Positions 14,007 through 21,699 of a DNA stretch of 21,699 nt are shown here, piece after piece. The notes beneath the pieces were generated by a model, which worked only from the letters and a program-made list of their open reading frames with translations, ran no database searches and had not been told where the DNA came from. Origin of the DNA: CAZEVY01 sp964515555 (GTDB lineage Bacteria; Acidobacteriota; Terriglobia; Bryobacterales; Bryobacteraceae); NCBI GenBank assembly GCA_964515555.1, contig CAZEVY010000091.1:1-21699 (forward strand), in the 5' to 3' direction. The translations under genes were made by a program, and so were the position numbers. How positions within the stretch are numbered: position 1 is the first letter of the stretch; the number at the start of each line of letters is the position of its first letter.

Positions 14007-14917
14007 AGAATCCTCTTCCCCATCGACGAGAGCACCAGCTCCACCGCCAGCGACGCCGTGCGATTCGCCACATCGAGCACCGGGTTCACCTCCACCACTT
14101 CCATCGAGAGCATCGCGCGGCTGTCGTTGACGATCTCCATCGCCAGGTGCGCCTCGCGATACGTCAGCCCTCCGGCAACCGGCGTGCCGACGCCTGGCGC
14201 ATACTCCGGGTCGATCGAGTCCATGTCAAGCGAGAGATGGAATCCTGCCGTGCCGTCGGTGGCGATTCGAATCGCCTCCGTCATCACCGAGCGCAGGCCC
14301 CGTTCGTCGATGTCGCGCATCGTGAACGCGCGCACGCCCGAGTGACGCACGTGCGGCTTCTCCAGTTGATCCACGTCGCGCACGCCGACCAGCGCCACGT
14401 GCTGCGCGGCGGCCTTGGGCGCATAGCGATAGATGTTGGTCAGCTCCGGAGGCCCCAGTCCGATCAGGCACGCCAGCGGCATGCCGTGGATGTTGCCGCT
14501 CGGCGACGTCTCGGGCGTGTTCATGTCGGCGTGCGCGTCTACCCAGATCACGCCCAGCCGCTGCCGCGCGCGCCGCAGATGCCGCGACATCCCCGATACC
14601 GTCCCGATCGCCGCCGTGTGGTCGCCGCCGAGCACCAGCGGGACCTTGCCCGCTCCCGCCGCCCTGCCGACTGTATCGGCCAGCCGCCGCGAGGCCGCCG
14701 CGATCTGCGGAAGATAGCGCGCCTTCTCCGACCCGGCGGGCGCCGTCTCGGGTTGATCGGCGTCGATATTGCCCAGGTCGTCGACCTCGTATCCGAGCGC
14801 CCGCAGGCGCGCGTTGAGATTAGCGACGCGGATCGCCGAGGGTCCCATGTCGACCCCGCGGCGTCCCGCGCCCAGATCCATGGGTGCGCCGACGACGGCG
14901 ATGTGGGAGTGCTGCAT
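14003..14917 (-). CDS. rocF: Arginase
   Basis: A 304-residue binuclear manganese ureohydrolase that converts arginine to ornithine and urea. The ligand set is complete: GGDH (H100), DAHAD (D127, H129, D131) and DMDSIDP (D231, D233), with EVNP (E276) near the end. N-terminal GAPMDLGAGRRGVDMGP and SPSGNIHGMP (138-147) favour arginase over agmatinase or formiminoglutamase. AGGA lies 4 bases before the ATG. It is separated from the upstream LacI gene by 50 bases, in the same direction. A TATCCT hexamer on the minus strand (14949-14944) might give it its own promoter, but no convincing -35 is seen. It is the first gene of the rocF-ddl-protease-VWFA operon. No ornithine-using or urease gene is in the window. 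Confidence 0.92.
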   Translation of the reverse strand: MQHSHIAVVGAPMDLGAGRRGVDMGPSAIRVANLNARLRALGYEVDDLGNIDADQPETAPAGSEKARYLPQIAAASRRLADTVGRAAGAGKVPLVLGGDHTAAIGTVSGMSRHLRRARQRLGVIWVDAHADMNTPETSPSGNIHGMPLACLIGLGPPELTNIYRYAPKAAAQHVALVGVRDVDQLEKPHVRHSGVRAFTMRDIDERGLRSVMTEAIRIATDGTAGFHLSLDMDSIDPEYAPGVGTPVAGGLTYREAHLAMEIVNDSRAMLSMEVVEVNPVLDVANRTASLAVELVLSSMGKRIL

Positions 14918-14967
14918 GCGGTCCTGAGCGGCGGTACACCCCCAGGATACACGCCGCGCCGGGGCGT

Positions 14968-15981
14968 TCAGCGCGCGCGCGGCGCTGCCGTCGACGCCCG
15001 CACCACCAGCTCGCCCGGCACGCGGATGCTCTCCGCCGACGCCGGTCCCCGTCCCGCAAGAAGTTCGAGCAGCATCTCCGCCGCGCGGCGGCCCATGTCG
15101 GCCTTCGGCTGCCGGACTGTCGTCAGCGGCGGCTCGACGTACGAGGCGATCGGAAGATCGTCGAAGCCCGCCACCGACATCTCCGCCGGCAGCCGGAATC
15201 CCGCGTCGTGCAGCGCGCGCAGCGCGCCGATCGCCGTCATGTCGTTGTAGCAGAACACCGCGGTCGGCGGCTCGCGCAGCGCCAGCAGCGACTGCATGGC
15301 GATTCGCCCTCCTTCCGCCTTCCCGTCGCCGCGCACCGCCAGCTCCGGCGATTCGCCGATTCCCGCCGCCGCCAGCTCGTCGGCGTAGCCGGCCATGCGG
15401 TCGATGTCCGCCTGGAGTCCCGAGCGGTCGCCGACATAAGCGATGCGCCGGTGACCCAGCGCGATCAAGTGGCGTACCGCCAGTCGCGCCCCTCCGCGGT
15501 CGTCGATGCTGATCGAATGCGCGAACTCGCTCGGGTGCTGGTTATCGATCAGCACGATCGGCACGCTCAGTTCCTCCAGCAGCGGCATGTAGAGGGCTCC
15601 CACGCGCGACGCCATCACCAGGACGCCATCAACACGCCTTTCCTGGAAAAGCCGCACCACGCTGATCTCGCGCTCCGGGTCGGCGTTGCTGTTCGCCAGA
15701 AAGACCGCGTATCCGCGATCGTGCGCCACCTCCTCGACCCCCGCGATCACCTCGGAGACGAACGGGTCGGCCACCGTCGTCACCACCACGCCGATCGTCG
15801 CCGTTCGCCGCGTCGCCAGACTCCGGCCGATGGAATTGGGGCGGTAGCCCATGTCGCGCGCGATCTGGCGGACTTTCCGGGCGGTCTCCTCGTTCACCCG
15901 GCCGGGAAAGTGCAGGGCGCGCGAAACGGTCGAGTGGGAAACGCGGGCGCGGCGGGCGACGTCCTTAAGCGACACCGGCAT
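14968..15981 (-). CDS. LacI-family regulator, divergent from the TonB-dependent receptor
   Basis: A 337-residue LacI/GalR-type repressor. Residues 3-50 are the DNA-binding region (SLKDVARRARV, HSTVSRAL, then YRPN). The sensor domain covers about 60-330, with IGVVVTTVADPF, ILGR-type VDGVLVMAS, PIVLIDNQ, AVFCYNDMTAIGAL and SVAGFDDLP segments. An open frame extends 47 codons upstream, but the HTH begins immediately after the ATG at 15981, and the predicted promoter lies within that extension, so this start is used. Its sensor differs from that of the regulator at 5689, so the two should answer to different ligands. The divergent gene and the operator at 16095-16110 point to control of the receptor gene. 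Confidence 0.95.
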   Translation of the reverse strand: MPVSLKDVARRARVSHSTVSRALHFPGRVNEETARKVRQIARDMGYRPNSIGRSLATRRTATIGVVVTTVADPFVSEVIAGVEEVAHDRGYAVFLANSNADPEREISVVRLFQERRVDGVLVMASRVGALYMPLLEELSVPIVLIDNQHPSEFAHSISIDDRGGARLAVRHLIALGHRRIAYVGDRSGLQADIDRMAGYADELAAAGIGESPELAVRGDGKAEGGRIAMQSLLALREPPTAVFCYNDMTAIGALRALHDAGFRLPAEMSVAGFDDLPIASYVEPPLTTVRQPKADMGRRAAEMLLELLAGRGPASAESIRVPGELVVRASTAAPRAR

Positions 15982-15993
15982 TGCAATCGTGTT

Positions 15994-16002
15994 CCATTCT
16001 GG
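15994..16002 (+). repeat. Direct repeat CCATTCTGG, copy 1
   Basis: This 9-base word lies at the predicted transcription start of the LacI gene. An identical copy in the same orientation occurs at 16108-16116, beside the receptor's operator. It may be a second regulatory element, although a 9-base repeat over 160 bases could arise by chance. Confidence 0.35.
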
Positions 16003-16008
16003 TTCCGT

Positions 16009-16037
16009 AGTGTACCGCTTTACCCGGCGGCCATCAA
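16009..16037 (-). promoter_or_regulatory. Sigma70-type promoter of the LacI gene
   Basis: On the minus strand TTGATG (16037-16032), a spacer of exactly 17 bases and TACACT (16014-16009) form a good -35/-10 pair. It predicts a start near 16002 and a leader of about 20 bases before the ATG at 15981. Confidence 0.55.
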
Positions 16038-16062
16038 ACAGCCCTGTTTTTCGCCGAACTTC

Positions 16063-16090
16063 TTGACCCCTCCCGCGCCGGTGTGATAGC
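16063..16090 (+). promoter_or_regulatory. Sigma70-type promoter of the TonB-dependent receptor gene
   Basis: TTGACC (16063-16068) is a near-consensus -35. GATAGC at 16085-16090 (16-base spacer), or ATAGCT one base later, is a modest -10. The predicted start falls on the operator at 16095-16110. The distance to the ATG at 16137 is about 40 bases. Confidence 0.5.
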
Positions 16091-16094
16091 TTGT

Positions 16095-16110
16095 TGGCAC
16101 ACGTTTGCCA
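16095..16110. promoter_or_regulatory. LacI/GalR-type operator
   Basis: TGGCACACGTTTGCCA is an inverted repeat matching its own complement at 14 of 16 positions, with TGGCA/TGCCA arms and a central CG, the hallmark of LacI/GalR-family sites. It covers the predicted transcription start of the receptor gene, a classic repression position. The divergent regulator at 14968-15981 is the likely ligand. Confidence 0.62.
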
Positions 16111-16116
16111 TTCTGG
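16108..16116 (+). repeat. Direct repeat CCATTCTGG, copy 2
   Basis: The second copy of the word at 15994-16002. It overlaps the last three bases of the operator and lies in the receptor's untranslated leader. Confidence 0.35.
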
Positions 16117-16136
16117 AAACACAGGGAGTCACTTCG

Positions 16137-19100
16137 ATGCGCTACCCGTCCCCGTCTCCGTCGATGATCCGCCTCGCCGCAGCCGCATTGGCGGCCGTCG
16201 CCCTCGCGTTCGCCCAGGCCAGCTTTACCGGTACGATCCTCGGCACCGTCGCCGACCCGACCGGCGCGGCCGTGACCGGCGCCACCGTCACCATTACGAA
16301 CCTCGCCACCAACGAGGTCGCCAGGACCAAAACGGACGCCGGCGGCAACTACTTCGTGCCGAACCTGAGGCCCGGCGAGTATTCGGTGGCCGTCGAATCG
16401 AGCGGCTTCAAGAAGTTCGTGCAGGACCGCGTGCCGCTGCAGATCGATCAGCGTGCCCGCGTCGACGCCGCGCTGGTGCTTGGATCGACCTCGGAGGTGA
16501 TCGAAGTCACCGGCGCTGCGCCGATACTCCAGACCGAAACGGGCGCCATCGGCCAGGTGGTCGACAACCGCAAGATCGTCGGGCTCCCGCTGAATGGCCG
16601 TGGCGCCTTCGGCCTCATCGGGCTGGTGCCGGGCGTCGCCGACGGCGCCGCCGGCGGGACCTCCGGTGCATCGGCGCGCATCAACGGCGGACGCAACCGC
16701 CTGAACGAAATCCAGCTCGACGGCATCACCGCGGTCAACGTGAAGGGCGGCAACGTCGGCTACACGCCGATGGTGGACGCGCTCGAAGAGTTCAAGATCG
16801 TCACCAACAGCTTCTCGGCCGAGTACGGCCGCACCGGCGGCGGCGTCATCCTGGCGACCATCAAGAGCGGCGCCAACAAGCTCCACGGAACCGTCTTCGA
16901 GTTCCTCCGCAACGACGATCTCAACGCCCGCAACTTCTTCGCGCCGCCCACCCAGGTGAAACCCGTCCTGCGGCAGAATCAGTTCGGCGCCGCCGTCGGC
17001 GGACCCATCCGCCGCGACAAGACCTTCTTCTTCGTCGACTGGCAGGGCACGCGCATTCGCACCGCCGCCGTCCGCACCTCTTCGGTGCCGACGCCGCTGA
17101 TGAAGTCGGGCAACCTCGCCGGATTCAACCCCATCTACGATCCCAACTCCACGCGCGTCGAAGGCAATGCCGTGCTGCGCACGCCGATCCCGAACAACCT
17201 CATCTCGCCCTCGCAGTTCGACCCCGCCGCCTCCAAGATCATGGCTTTCTATCCCGAACCCACCGGCGGCGGCGTCGCCAACAATTACGTGCTGGCCGGA
17301 CCCGGCAAGCGCCGCGACGACCAGGGCGACATCCGCATCGACCACAACCTCGGCGACCGCGTGAAGTTCATGGGCCGCTACTCCATGAACGACACCGAGA
17401 ACGTCCCCTCGCCGACTTTCCTTACGCCCGGCAGTCCCTCCAACTACCCCTCGGAGGGACGCCAGCAGAACGCCGCGTTCTCCTACCTGCACACCTTCCG
17501 CCCGACGCTGTTCAACGAAGTCCGCGCCGGATTCAATCGCGTCTACACCCAGGAGACCTCGCCGACGCTCGGCCAGAACTACCCGCAGCAGCTCGGCGTC
17601 CCGGGCGTCCCCCAGGACAACTTCCCCCGCATCAACATCACCGGATTCTCCTCGGTGGGCAACGACCGGAGCCGTCCGGCGCTGACGCGCGTGACGTCAT
17701 TCCAACTGGTCGATAACGCCACGCTGATCCGCGGCCGCCATTATCTGAAAGTCGGATTCGATTTCCGGAAGAGTCTCTCGAATAACTTCAACCCGACCAA
17801 CGCCTCCGGCGAGTTCTCCTTCGGTCCTCTCCAGACCGGCATTTCGACCAGCGGAAACACCGGCGCGGCCTTCGGCAGCTTCCTGTTCGGCGTGGGCTCC
17901 GGCTTCCAGCTCCTCCCCGGCGTATCGACCTACCTGGGCTTTCCCTCCTACGATTTCTACGTGCAGGACGACTTCAAGGTCAGTCCGCGCCTCACCCTGA
18001 ACTTCGGCGTGCGATACGAGCCCGCCTTCCACTTCGTCGAGAAGTACGACCGCATCACGCATTTCAACCCGCAGCGGCGGCTGCTCGATTTCGCCGGACA
18101 GAACGGCAATCCCCGCCACTTCTATCCCAACGACTGGAACAATCTCGGACCGCGCTTCGGCCTCGCCTACCGTCTGAACAACGCCACCATCCTTCGTATG
18201 GGATACGGCATGTATTTCGCCTCGGCGCCGGTCGCCTCGAATCCCGGCACGCCGCTCGAAGCTCCGTTCCCCTACGCGCGCAGCTTCGCGCTCACCGCGC
18301 CGGCGTTCCCGAGCCTGCCGCTGTTCACGCTCTCCCGCTTCCCCGGAGGCGCCTCCGACTTCGACACCACCGGCCGCACCGCCGGCGAGAACGTCCACTT
18401 CGACACCAATTCGCGCGCGCCCTACATGCAGAGCTGGAACTTTTCCATCCAGCGCGAGATTCGCGGCAACCTGGCGCTCGACGTCGCCTACGCCGGGACC
18501 AAGGGCACCAAGCTCTACACGCCCGGCAGCAACCTCAACCAGCTCCGGCCCGAGCAGCTCGGACCGCCCTCGCAGTTCGGCGGCCTGACCTCGGCGCAGC
18601 GGCGGCCGTTCCCCGAGTTCCAGAACATCGCCTACAATTCCTTCGGCGTCTCCTCGATCTACCACTCGTTGCAGACCAAGCTCGAGCAGCGTTACGCCTC
18701 GGGCCTCAGCTACCTGATTTCCTACACGTGGTCCAAGTCGCTCGACAACGGCTCCGGCCTCTTCCCCGGCGACAACCCCAGCGTCAGCTCCTCTTTCCGA
18801 CTCCAGAACCTTTACAACATGCGCGGCGAACGGTCGCTGGCTGCCGACGACCAGGCGCACCGCTTCGTCGCCAGCTACACCTACGATTTGCCCTGGGGAC
18901 CGGGACGCGCCTGGCTCAACAGCAACAGCCTCTGGGCGAAAGCCTTCGGATCTTGGCAGGTGGGCGGTATCGCCCTCCTGCGCAGCGGCCTGCCGTTCGG
19001 CGTCGACAGCACCGCCAACACTACCGACTCCCAGGGCGGCCGCCAGCGCGCGAATCGCATCGGCGACGGCCGGCTCGACCGCGATCAGCGGAAGCTCTCG

Positions 19101-19397
19101 CGCTATTTCGACACCACGGCGTTCGTGAATCCGCCGCAGTATCAGTTCGGCAATTCGCCGCGCAACGTGTTGCGCGCCCCAGGCCTGGTCAACTTCGATC
19201 TGATGCTCGCCAAGAACATCCCGATCACCGAGCGCGTGCGCGTCGACTTCCGCGCCGAGGCGTTCAATCTGATGAACACTCCGGCCTTCAGCTTCCCCGG
19301 CGCCACCGTCGGTACGGCCGCCTTCGGCGTCATCTCGGCGACCTTGCCCGGCACCGACGCCCGCCAGGTCCAGTTCGCGCTGAAGATGTCGTTCTGA
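16137..19397 (+). CDS. Oar-like TonB-dependent outer-membrane receptor with carboxypeptidase-regulatory domain
   Basis: A 1086-residue outer-membrane protein. The ATG at 16137 has AGGGAG at 16123-16128, 8 bases upstream, which decides the start over frames opening earlier and over an internal Met (residue 10). The signal peptide ends near AFA-QAS (26/27). Residues about 30-115 are a carboxypeptidase-regulatory-like fold (GTVADPTGAAVTGATV, DAGGNYFVPNLRPGEYSV). About 120-260 is the TonB plug (PLNGRG, NGGRNRLNEIQLDG, AEYGRTGGGVI). The remainder is a long beta-barrel with alternating aromatic residues that ends in Phe, the usual outer-membrane assembly signal. Such proteins are strongly expanded in Acidobacteria, and some take up oligosaccharides. 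No SusD-like partner is present. Control by the divergent LacI protein suggests a sugar-like ligand; this is inference. Confidence 0.92.
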   Translation: MRYPSPSPSMIRLAAAALAAVALAFAQASFTGTILGTVADPTGAAVTGATVTITNLATNEVARTKTDAGGNYFVPNLRPGEYSVAVESSGFKKFVQDRVPLQIDQRARVDAALVLGSTSEVIEVTGAAPILQTETGAIGQVVDNRKIVGLPLNGRGAFGLIGLVPGVADGAAGGTSGASARINGGRNRLNEIQLDGITAVNVKGGNVGYTPMVDALEEFKIVTNSFSAEYGRTGGGVILATIKSGANKLHGTVFEFLRNDDLNARNFFAPPTQVKPVLRQNQFGAAVGGPIRRDKTFFFVDWQGTRIRTAAVRTSSVPTPLMKSGNLAGFNPIYDPNSTRVEGNAVLRTPIPNNLISPSQFDPAASKIMAFYPEPTGGGVANNYVLAGPGKRRDDQGDIRIDHNLGDRVKFMGRYSMNDTENVPSPTFLTPGSPSNYPSEGRQQNAAFSYLHTFRPTLFNEVRAGFNRVYTQETSPTLGQNYPQQLGVPGVPQDNFPRINITGFSSVGNDRSRPALTRVTSFQLVDNATLIRGRHYLKVGFDFRKSLSNNFNPTNASGEFSFGPLQTGISTSGNTGAAFGSFLFGVGSGFQLLPGVSTYLGFPSYDFYVQDDFKVSPRLTLNFGVRYEPAFHFVEKYDRITHFNPQRRLLDFAGQNGNPRHFYPNDWNNLGPRFGLAYRLNNATILRMGYGMYFASAPVASNPGTPLEAPFPYARSFALTAPAFPSLPLFTLSRFPGGASDFDTTGRTAGENVHFDTNSRAPYMQSWNFSIQREIRGNLALDVAYAGTKGTKLYTPGSNLNQLRPEQLGPPSQFGGLTSAQRRPFPEFQNIAYNSFGVSSIYHSLQTKLEQRYASGLSYLISYTWSKSLDNGSGLFPGDNPSVSSSFRLQNLYNMRGERSLAADDQAHRFVASYTYDLPWGPGRAWLNSNSLWAKAFGSWQVGGIALLRSGLPFGVDSTANTTDSQGGRQRANRIGDGRLDRDQRKLSRYFDTTAFVNPPQYQFGNSPRNVLRAPGLVNFDLMLAKNIPITERVRVDFRAEAFNLMNTPAFSFPGATVGTAAFGVISATLPGTDARQVQFALKMSF

Positions 19398-19422
19398 TGG
19401 TCGGTCGCGCTCCGGCGCCGTC

Positions 19423-21129
19423 TTATTTCAACAACGCCCAGTCCCCGTACACGACCCGGCCGTCGACCATCGTCACCACCGGTTCGATGCTGCGGATATC
19501 GGCGGCCGGGCACGCGAGGAAGTCGCGGTCGATCACCACCAGGTCGGCGAGCTTGCCCGGCTCGAGCGATCCCTTCGTCTTCTCCTCGAAGGAAAGGTAG
19601 GCCGCGTTCATCGTCCACATCCGCAGCGCCTCCTCGCGGGTGATGCGCTGCTCCGGCCCGAGCACGCGCCCGTCGGCCATCTGCCGCGTGACCGCCATCC
19701 AGATGCCGAAGAAGGGGTGATACGGGTTGATCGCCTCGCGCGCATCGTAGCGGATCATGTGGTCGGAACCGCCCGCCACCACCACTCCGGCGTCGATCAT
19801 CGCCCGCAACGGGATGAAGTCGTTAATGCGGTTCGGCCCGAACACGCCCTCCAGCACCGGACCGTCGTGATGGTGCCAGGCCGGCTGCATGTCGAATACG
19901 ACGCCGAGCCGCCGGGCGCGCGCGATGGCCTCGGCGTTGGGGAAGTTGCCGTGCGTGACGGTGAAGCGCCGCGCGGCGATCGAACTGTCGCGATGGGCCG
20001 CCTGGTAGGCGTCGAGCAGGGCGTCGATGGCCCCGCCGCCGGCCACGTGCGCCGTCATCTGCCAGCCGAGCTCGTTGGCCGCCCGCGCCATGGCCGTGAG
20101 ATTCTCCCGCGGCACGGCCAGCACGCCGCGATAATCGGGGTCGGCGTAGCCGTACGGCTGCGTGCGCTCGCCGTATGGTTCGCGCAGAAAGGCGGTGCCG
20201 ATGAGGATGCCGCCGTCGGTGACCGTCTTGATCGACCCCACCCGCAGCCAGTCGTCGCCCTGGCCGGTGCGCAGCGGAATCGCCTTGATCTGCTCGCGGA
20301 CTTCCTCGAGCGTCGCCCGCGGCGTCATGGTGATCGTCACGTATGTGCGCACCGTCATCTCGCCCTTGGCCTTCAGCTCTTCGTAGAGCCGGAAGCCGTC
20401 GAGGGTCTGGCTGCGGTCGATGGTGCTGGTGATTCCAGCGCGATTGTAGGCACGCTGCATCTTCCGGAGTCCGTCGAGCCGGTCCTGGCGGGTGGCGGCG
20501 CGCGAGGCGCGCAGCGGGCCGAGCAGTTGCGTCGCGCCGAGAATCAGTCCGGTCGGCTCGCCCTGGGCGTCGCGGATGATCTTGCCGTTCGGGGGCTCGG
20601 GCGTCGCGCGGGTGATGCCGGTCTTGGCGAGCAGGGCGGAGTTCAGCACCGAGGCGTAGCCGTTGTCGGTCATCGCCAGGCGACCGGGCGCCGCGGCGTC
20701 AAGCTCGTGGCGATTCGGATAGCGGCGCTCCTTCAGCCGGGTCGCGTAGACCTTGGGGACGAAGATCACGCGATCGGCGGGCGTTGTCAGCGCGAGCTTC
20801 CGGATGTAGGCCTGCACCTCGCCGATCGTGTGCATGACGGGAACCGCGCCCTCGAGCTCGCTCAACGCCGCCATGATGGGGTGCGTGTGGCTGTCGTAGA
20901 GTCCGGGGACGACCGTGCGCCCGCGCAGGTCGATGCGGGTCGCGTCCGGCTTGGCGGCGGCGAGTACGTCCTTGGTCGAGCCGACGCGCAGGATCCGGTT
21001 TCCATCGATGGCGATCGCCTCGGCGGCGGGCCGCCGCGGGTCCATGGTGACGATCTTTCCGTTGACGAGAATCAGCTCGGCGGCGAAGGTGGGAATCAGC
21101 GCGGCTAAGGCTAAAACGATCGGTCGCAT
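19423..21129 (-). CDS. Exported amidohydrolase (YtcJ/NfdA-like, amidohydrolase family 3)
   Basis: A 568-residue metal-dependent hydrolase. Residues 1-17 are a Sec signal (MRPIVLALAALIPTFAA). The small beta domain opens with LILVNGKIVTMD, and the TIM barrel starts at GLYDSHTHP (H81, H83). Later ligand-region motifs are TAHVAGG (about H361), VTHGNF (about H393) and AGGSDH (about D456). The C-terminus returns to the beta domain (GSLEPGKLADLVVIDRD). These features place it with family 3 amidohydrolases, which act on amide or imide bonds of small molecules. The ATG at 21129 is taken because the signal begins there. It lacks a Shine-Dalgarno and has a -10-like GATACT 6 bases upstream. It is convergent with the receptor gene, with only 25 bases between the stops. 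The substrate is unknown. Confidence 0.88.
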   Translation of the reverse strand: MRPIVLALAALIPTFAAELILVNGKIVTMDPRRPAAEAIAIDGNRILRVGSTKDVLAAAKPDATRIDLRGRTVVPGLYDSHTHPIMAALSELEGAVPVMHTIGEVQAYIRKLALTTPADRVIFVPKVYATRLKERRYPNRHELDAAAPGRLAMTDNGYASVLNSALLAKTGITRATPEPPNGKIIRDAQGEPTGLILGATQLLGPLRASRAATRQDRLDGLRKMQRAYNRAGITSTIDRSQTLDGFRLYEELKAKGEMTVRTYVTITMTPRATLEEVREQIKAIPLRTGQGDDWLRVGSIKTVTDGGILIGTAFLREPYGERTQPYGYADPDYRGVLAVPRENLTAMARAANELGWQMTAHVAGGGAIDALLDAYQAAHRDSSIAARRFTVTHGNFPNAEAIARARRLGVVFDMQPAWHHHDGPVLEGVFGPNRINDFIPLRAMIDAGVVVAGGSDHMIRYDAREAINPYHPFFGIWMAVTRQMADGRVLGPEQRITREEALRMWTMNAAYLSFEEKTKGSLEPGKLADLVVIDRDFLACPAADIRSIEPVVTMVDGRVVYGDWALLK

Positions 21130-21135
21130 GCAGCC

Positions 21136-21141
21136 AGTATC
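21136..21141 (-). promoter_or_regulatory. -10-like GATACT close to the amidohydrolase start
   Basis: On the minus strand GATACT ends 6 bases before the ATG at 21129, with no Shine-Dalgarno and no clear -35. This is the same arrangement as for the M20 gene at 1358 and could indicate leaderless transcription. The evidence is weak. Confidence 0.22.
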
Positions 21142-21156
21142 GCGCGCGGCGCAGCC

Positions 21157-21185
21157 CAAACCGAGAGCCGACTCAAACCGAGCCG
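21157..21185. repeat. Imperfect tandem repeat upstream of the amidohydrolase gene
   Basis: CAAACCGAGAGCCG (21157-21170) is followed after 3 bases by CAAACCGAGCCG (21174-21185), differing by a two-base insertion, with a period of 17 bases. It lies 28 bases upstream of the amidohydrolase start, where an activator or repressor pair could bind. Its function is unknown. Confidence 0.5.
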
Positions 21186-21207
21186 CGACCAAAGGGAGCG
21201 GTCCTTG

Positions 21208-21699
21208 CTACCCCTGGCAGACCGCGATCAGCTTCCCGCGCAGCGCTTCCTCGAGCGCCGGAGTCAGCTTCGCGCCCCCCGCCGTCACGTAAAACACGTC
21301 CAGCGCCTTGTGCGCTTCGGTGTCCACCAGCACCACGTCGATGCTCGCCCCAGCGTCCGAAAACGTCGACGTCAAATCGTAGAGCAGCCCCGGGCGGTCC
21401 TCGGCGACCACCTCGACCAGCGTCGCCGAAGCCGAGGCCTCGCCGTTGAACGTCACCCGTGCCTCCACGCGGCTGCGCGAGCTCGGCGGCGTGGGCCGCG
21501 GCCGGTACTTCAACAGATCCTTCACGTTGACCTTGCCCAGCGCCACGCGCTCCAGCGTCTGCCGCAGGCGGTCCATCTCGGTCGGGTTGAGCTCCAGCGT
21601 GCGCGCCGGGTCGGAAAAAACAAAAGTGTCGAGCACGGTTCCCTGCTGGTTGGCGAACGCCTCCGCCTTGAGGATGTTCATCCCGAAGCTCGAAAGCGC
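21208..21699 (-). CDS. glnD: C-terminal ACT-domain part of probable PII uridylyltransferase (GlnD), 5' end cut by window edge
   Basis: The last 163 residues of a protein whose frame is open through the right edge. SFGMNILKAEAF, then VLDTFVFSD and LELNPTEMDRLRQTL look like the second half of a first ACT domain plus the linker. EDRPGLLYDLTSTFSDAG, SIDVVLVDT and ALDVFYVTAGGAKL form a complete second ACT domain. This tandem-ACT end, with the RPGLL and DVFYV signatures, is characteristic of GlnD, the bifunctional uridylyltransferase/uridylyl-removing enzyme that modifies PII in response to glutamine. The nucleotidyltransferase and HD domains would lie outside the window, so other ACT-repeat proteins are not strictly excluded. 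An apparent ATG at 21681 is internal. Confidence 0.8.
   Translation of the reverse strand, partial: ALSSFGMNILKAEAFANQQGTVLDTFVFSDPARTLELNPTEMDRLRQTLERVALGKVNVKDLLKYRPRPTPPSSRSRVEARVTFNGEASASATLVEVVAEDRPGLLYDLTSTFSDAGASIDVVLVDTEAHKALDVFYVTAGGAKLTPALEEALRGKLIAVCQG

Noticed and set aside
16020..17492. 490-codon minus-strand open frame over the start of the receptor gene
   Set aside because: It is opposite the receptor's signal peptide and plug and would cover the divergent promoter region. No family features are present.
19398..19422. Possible terminator between the receptor and amidohydrolase genes
   Set aside because: The 25 bases hold GC-rich sequence but no convincing stem followed by a T-run on either strand.
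1..21699. CRISPR array, mobile element, prophage or defence system
   Set aside because: No regularly spaced repeats, transposase, integrase or terminal inverted repeats were seen, and the exported hydrolases show no toxin-antitoxin or defence architecture.

Overview
The window is GC-rich, densely coded bacterial DNA. No stretch longer than about 160 bases lacks a gene. It most resembles an Acidobacteriota chromosome of the Bryobacter/Solibacter type. The clues are a large Oar-like TonB-dependent receptor with an N-terminal carboxypeptidase-regulatory fold, a von Willebrand A protein of the type expanded in Acidobacteria, several secreted metallohydrolases and LacI-type regulators. This placement is an inference from gene content; there is no rRNA or other marker gene. 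I saw no tRNA, rRNA, CRISPR array, insertion sequence or phage gene.

Layout. (1) 1-1358, minus: a secreted M20 metallopeptidase cut by the left edge. (2) 1479-10578, plus: a tightly coupled six-gene operon. It encodes a Tat-exported GH127-like glycosidase, a Tat-exported CehA/McbA-type PHP metallohydrolase, a LacI-family regulator, a second PHP (DUF3604-like) metallohydrolase with a C-terminal membrane anchor, a cytoplasmic dihydroorotate-dehydrogenase-like flavoprotein, and an unrecognised secreted protein. Successive genes overlap by 4 to 13 bases. (3) 10580-14917, minus: a second coupled operon, transcribed as arginase (rocF), D-Ala-D-Ala ligase (ddl), S41 processing protease, VWFA protein. 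(4) 14968-15981, minus: a LacI-family regulator divergent from (5) 16137-19397, plus: an Oar-like TonB-dependent receptor. Between them are two convincing promoters and a LacI-type operator. (6) 19423-21129, minus: an exported amidohydrolase. (7) 21208-21699, minus: the C-terminal ACT-domain end of what is probably GlnD, cut by the right edge.

How it fits together. Operon (2) is the most novel-looking part. Four of its products carry export signals, and one gene encodes its likely own regulator. The most economical reading is a LacI-controlled pathway that breaks down a substituted glycoside or glycan outside the cytoplasm, followed by a cytoplasmic flavin-dependent step. The substrate cannot be read from the sequence, and the operon contains no transporter. 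The 14968-19397 pair looks like a regulator controlling the outer-membrane receptor beside it. Operon (3) joins arginine catabolism, peptidoglycan precursor synthesis and periplasmic proteolysis, with no obvious common pathway.
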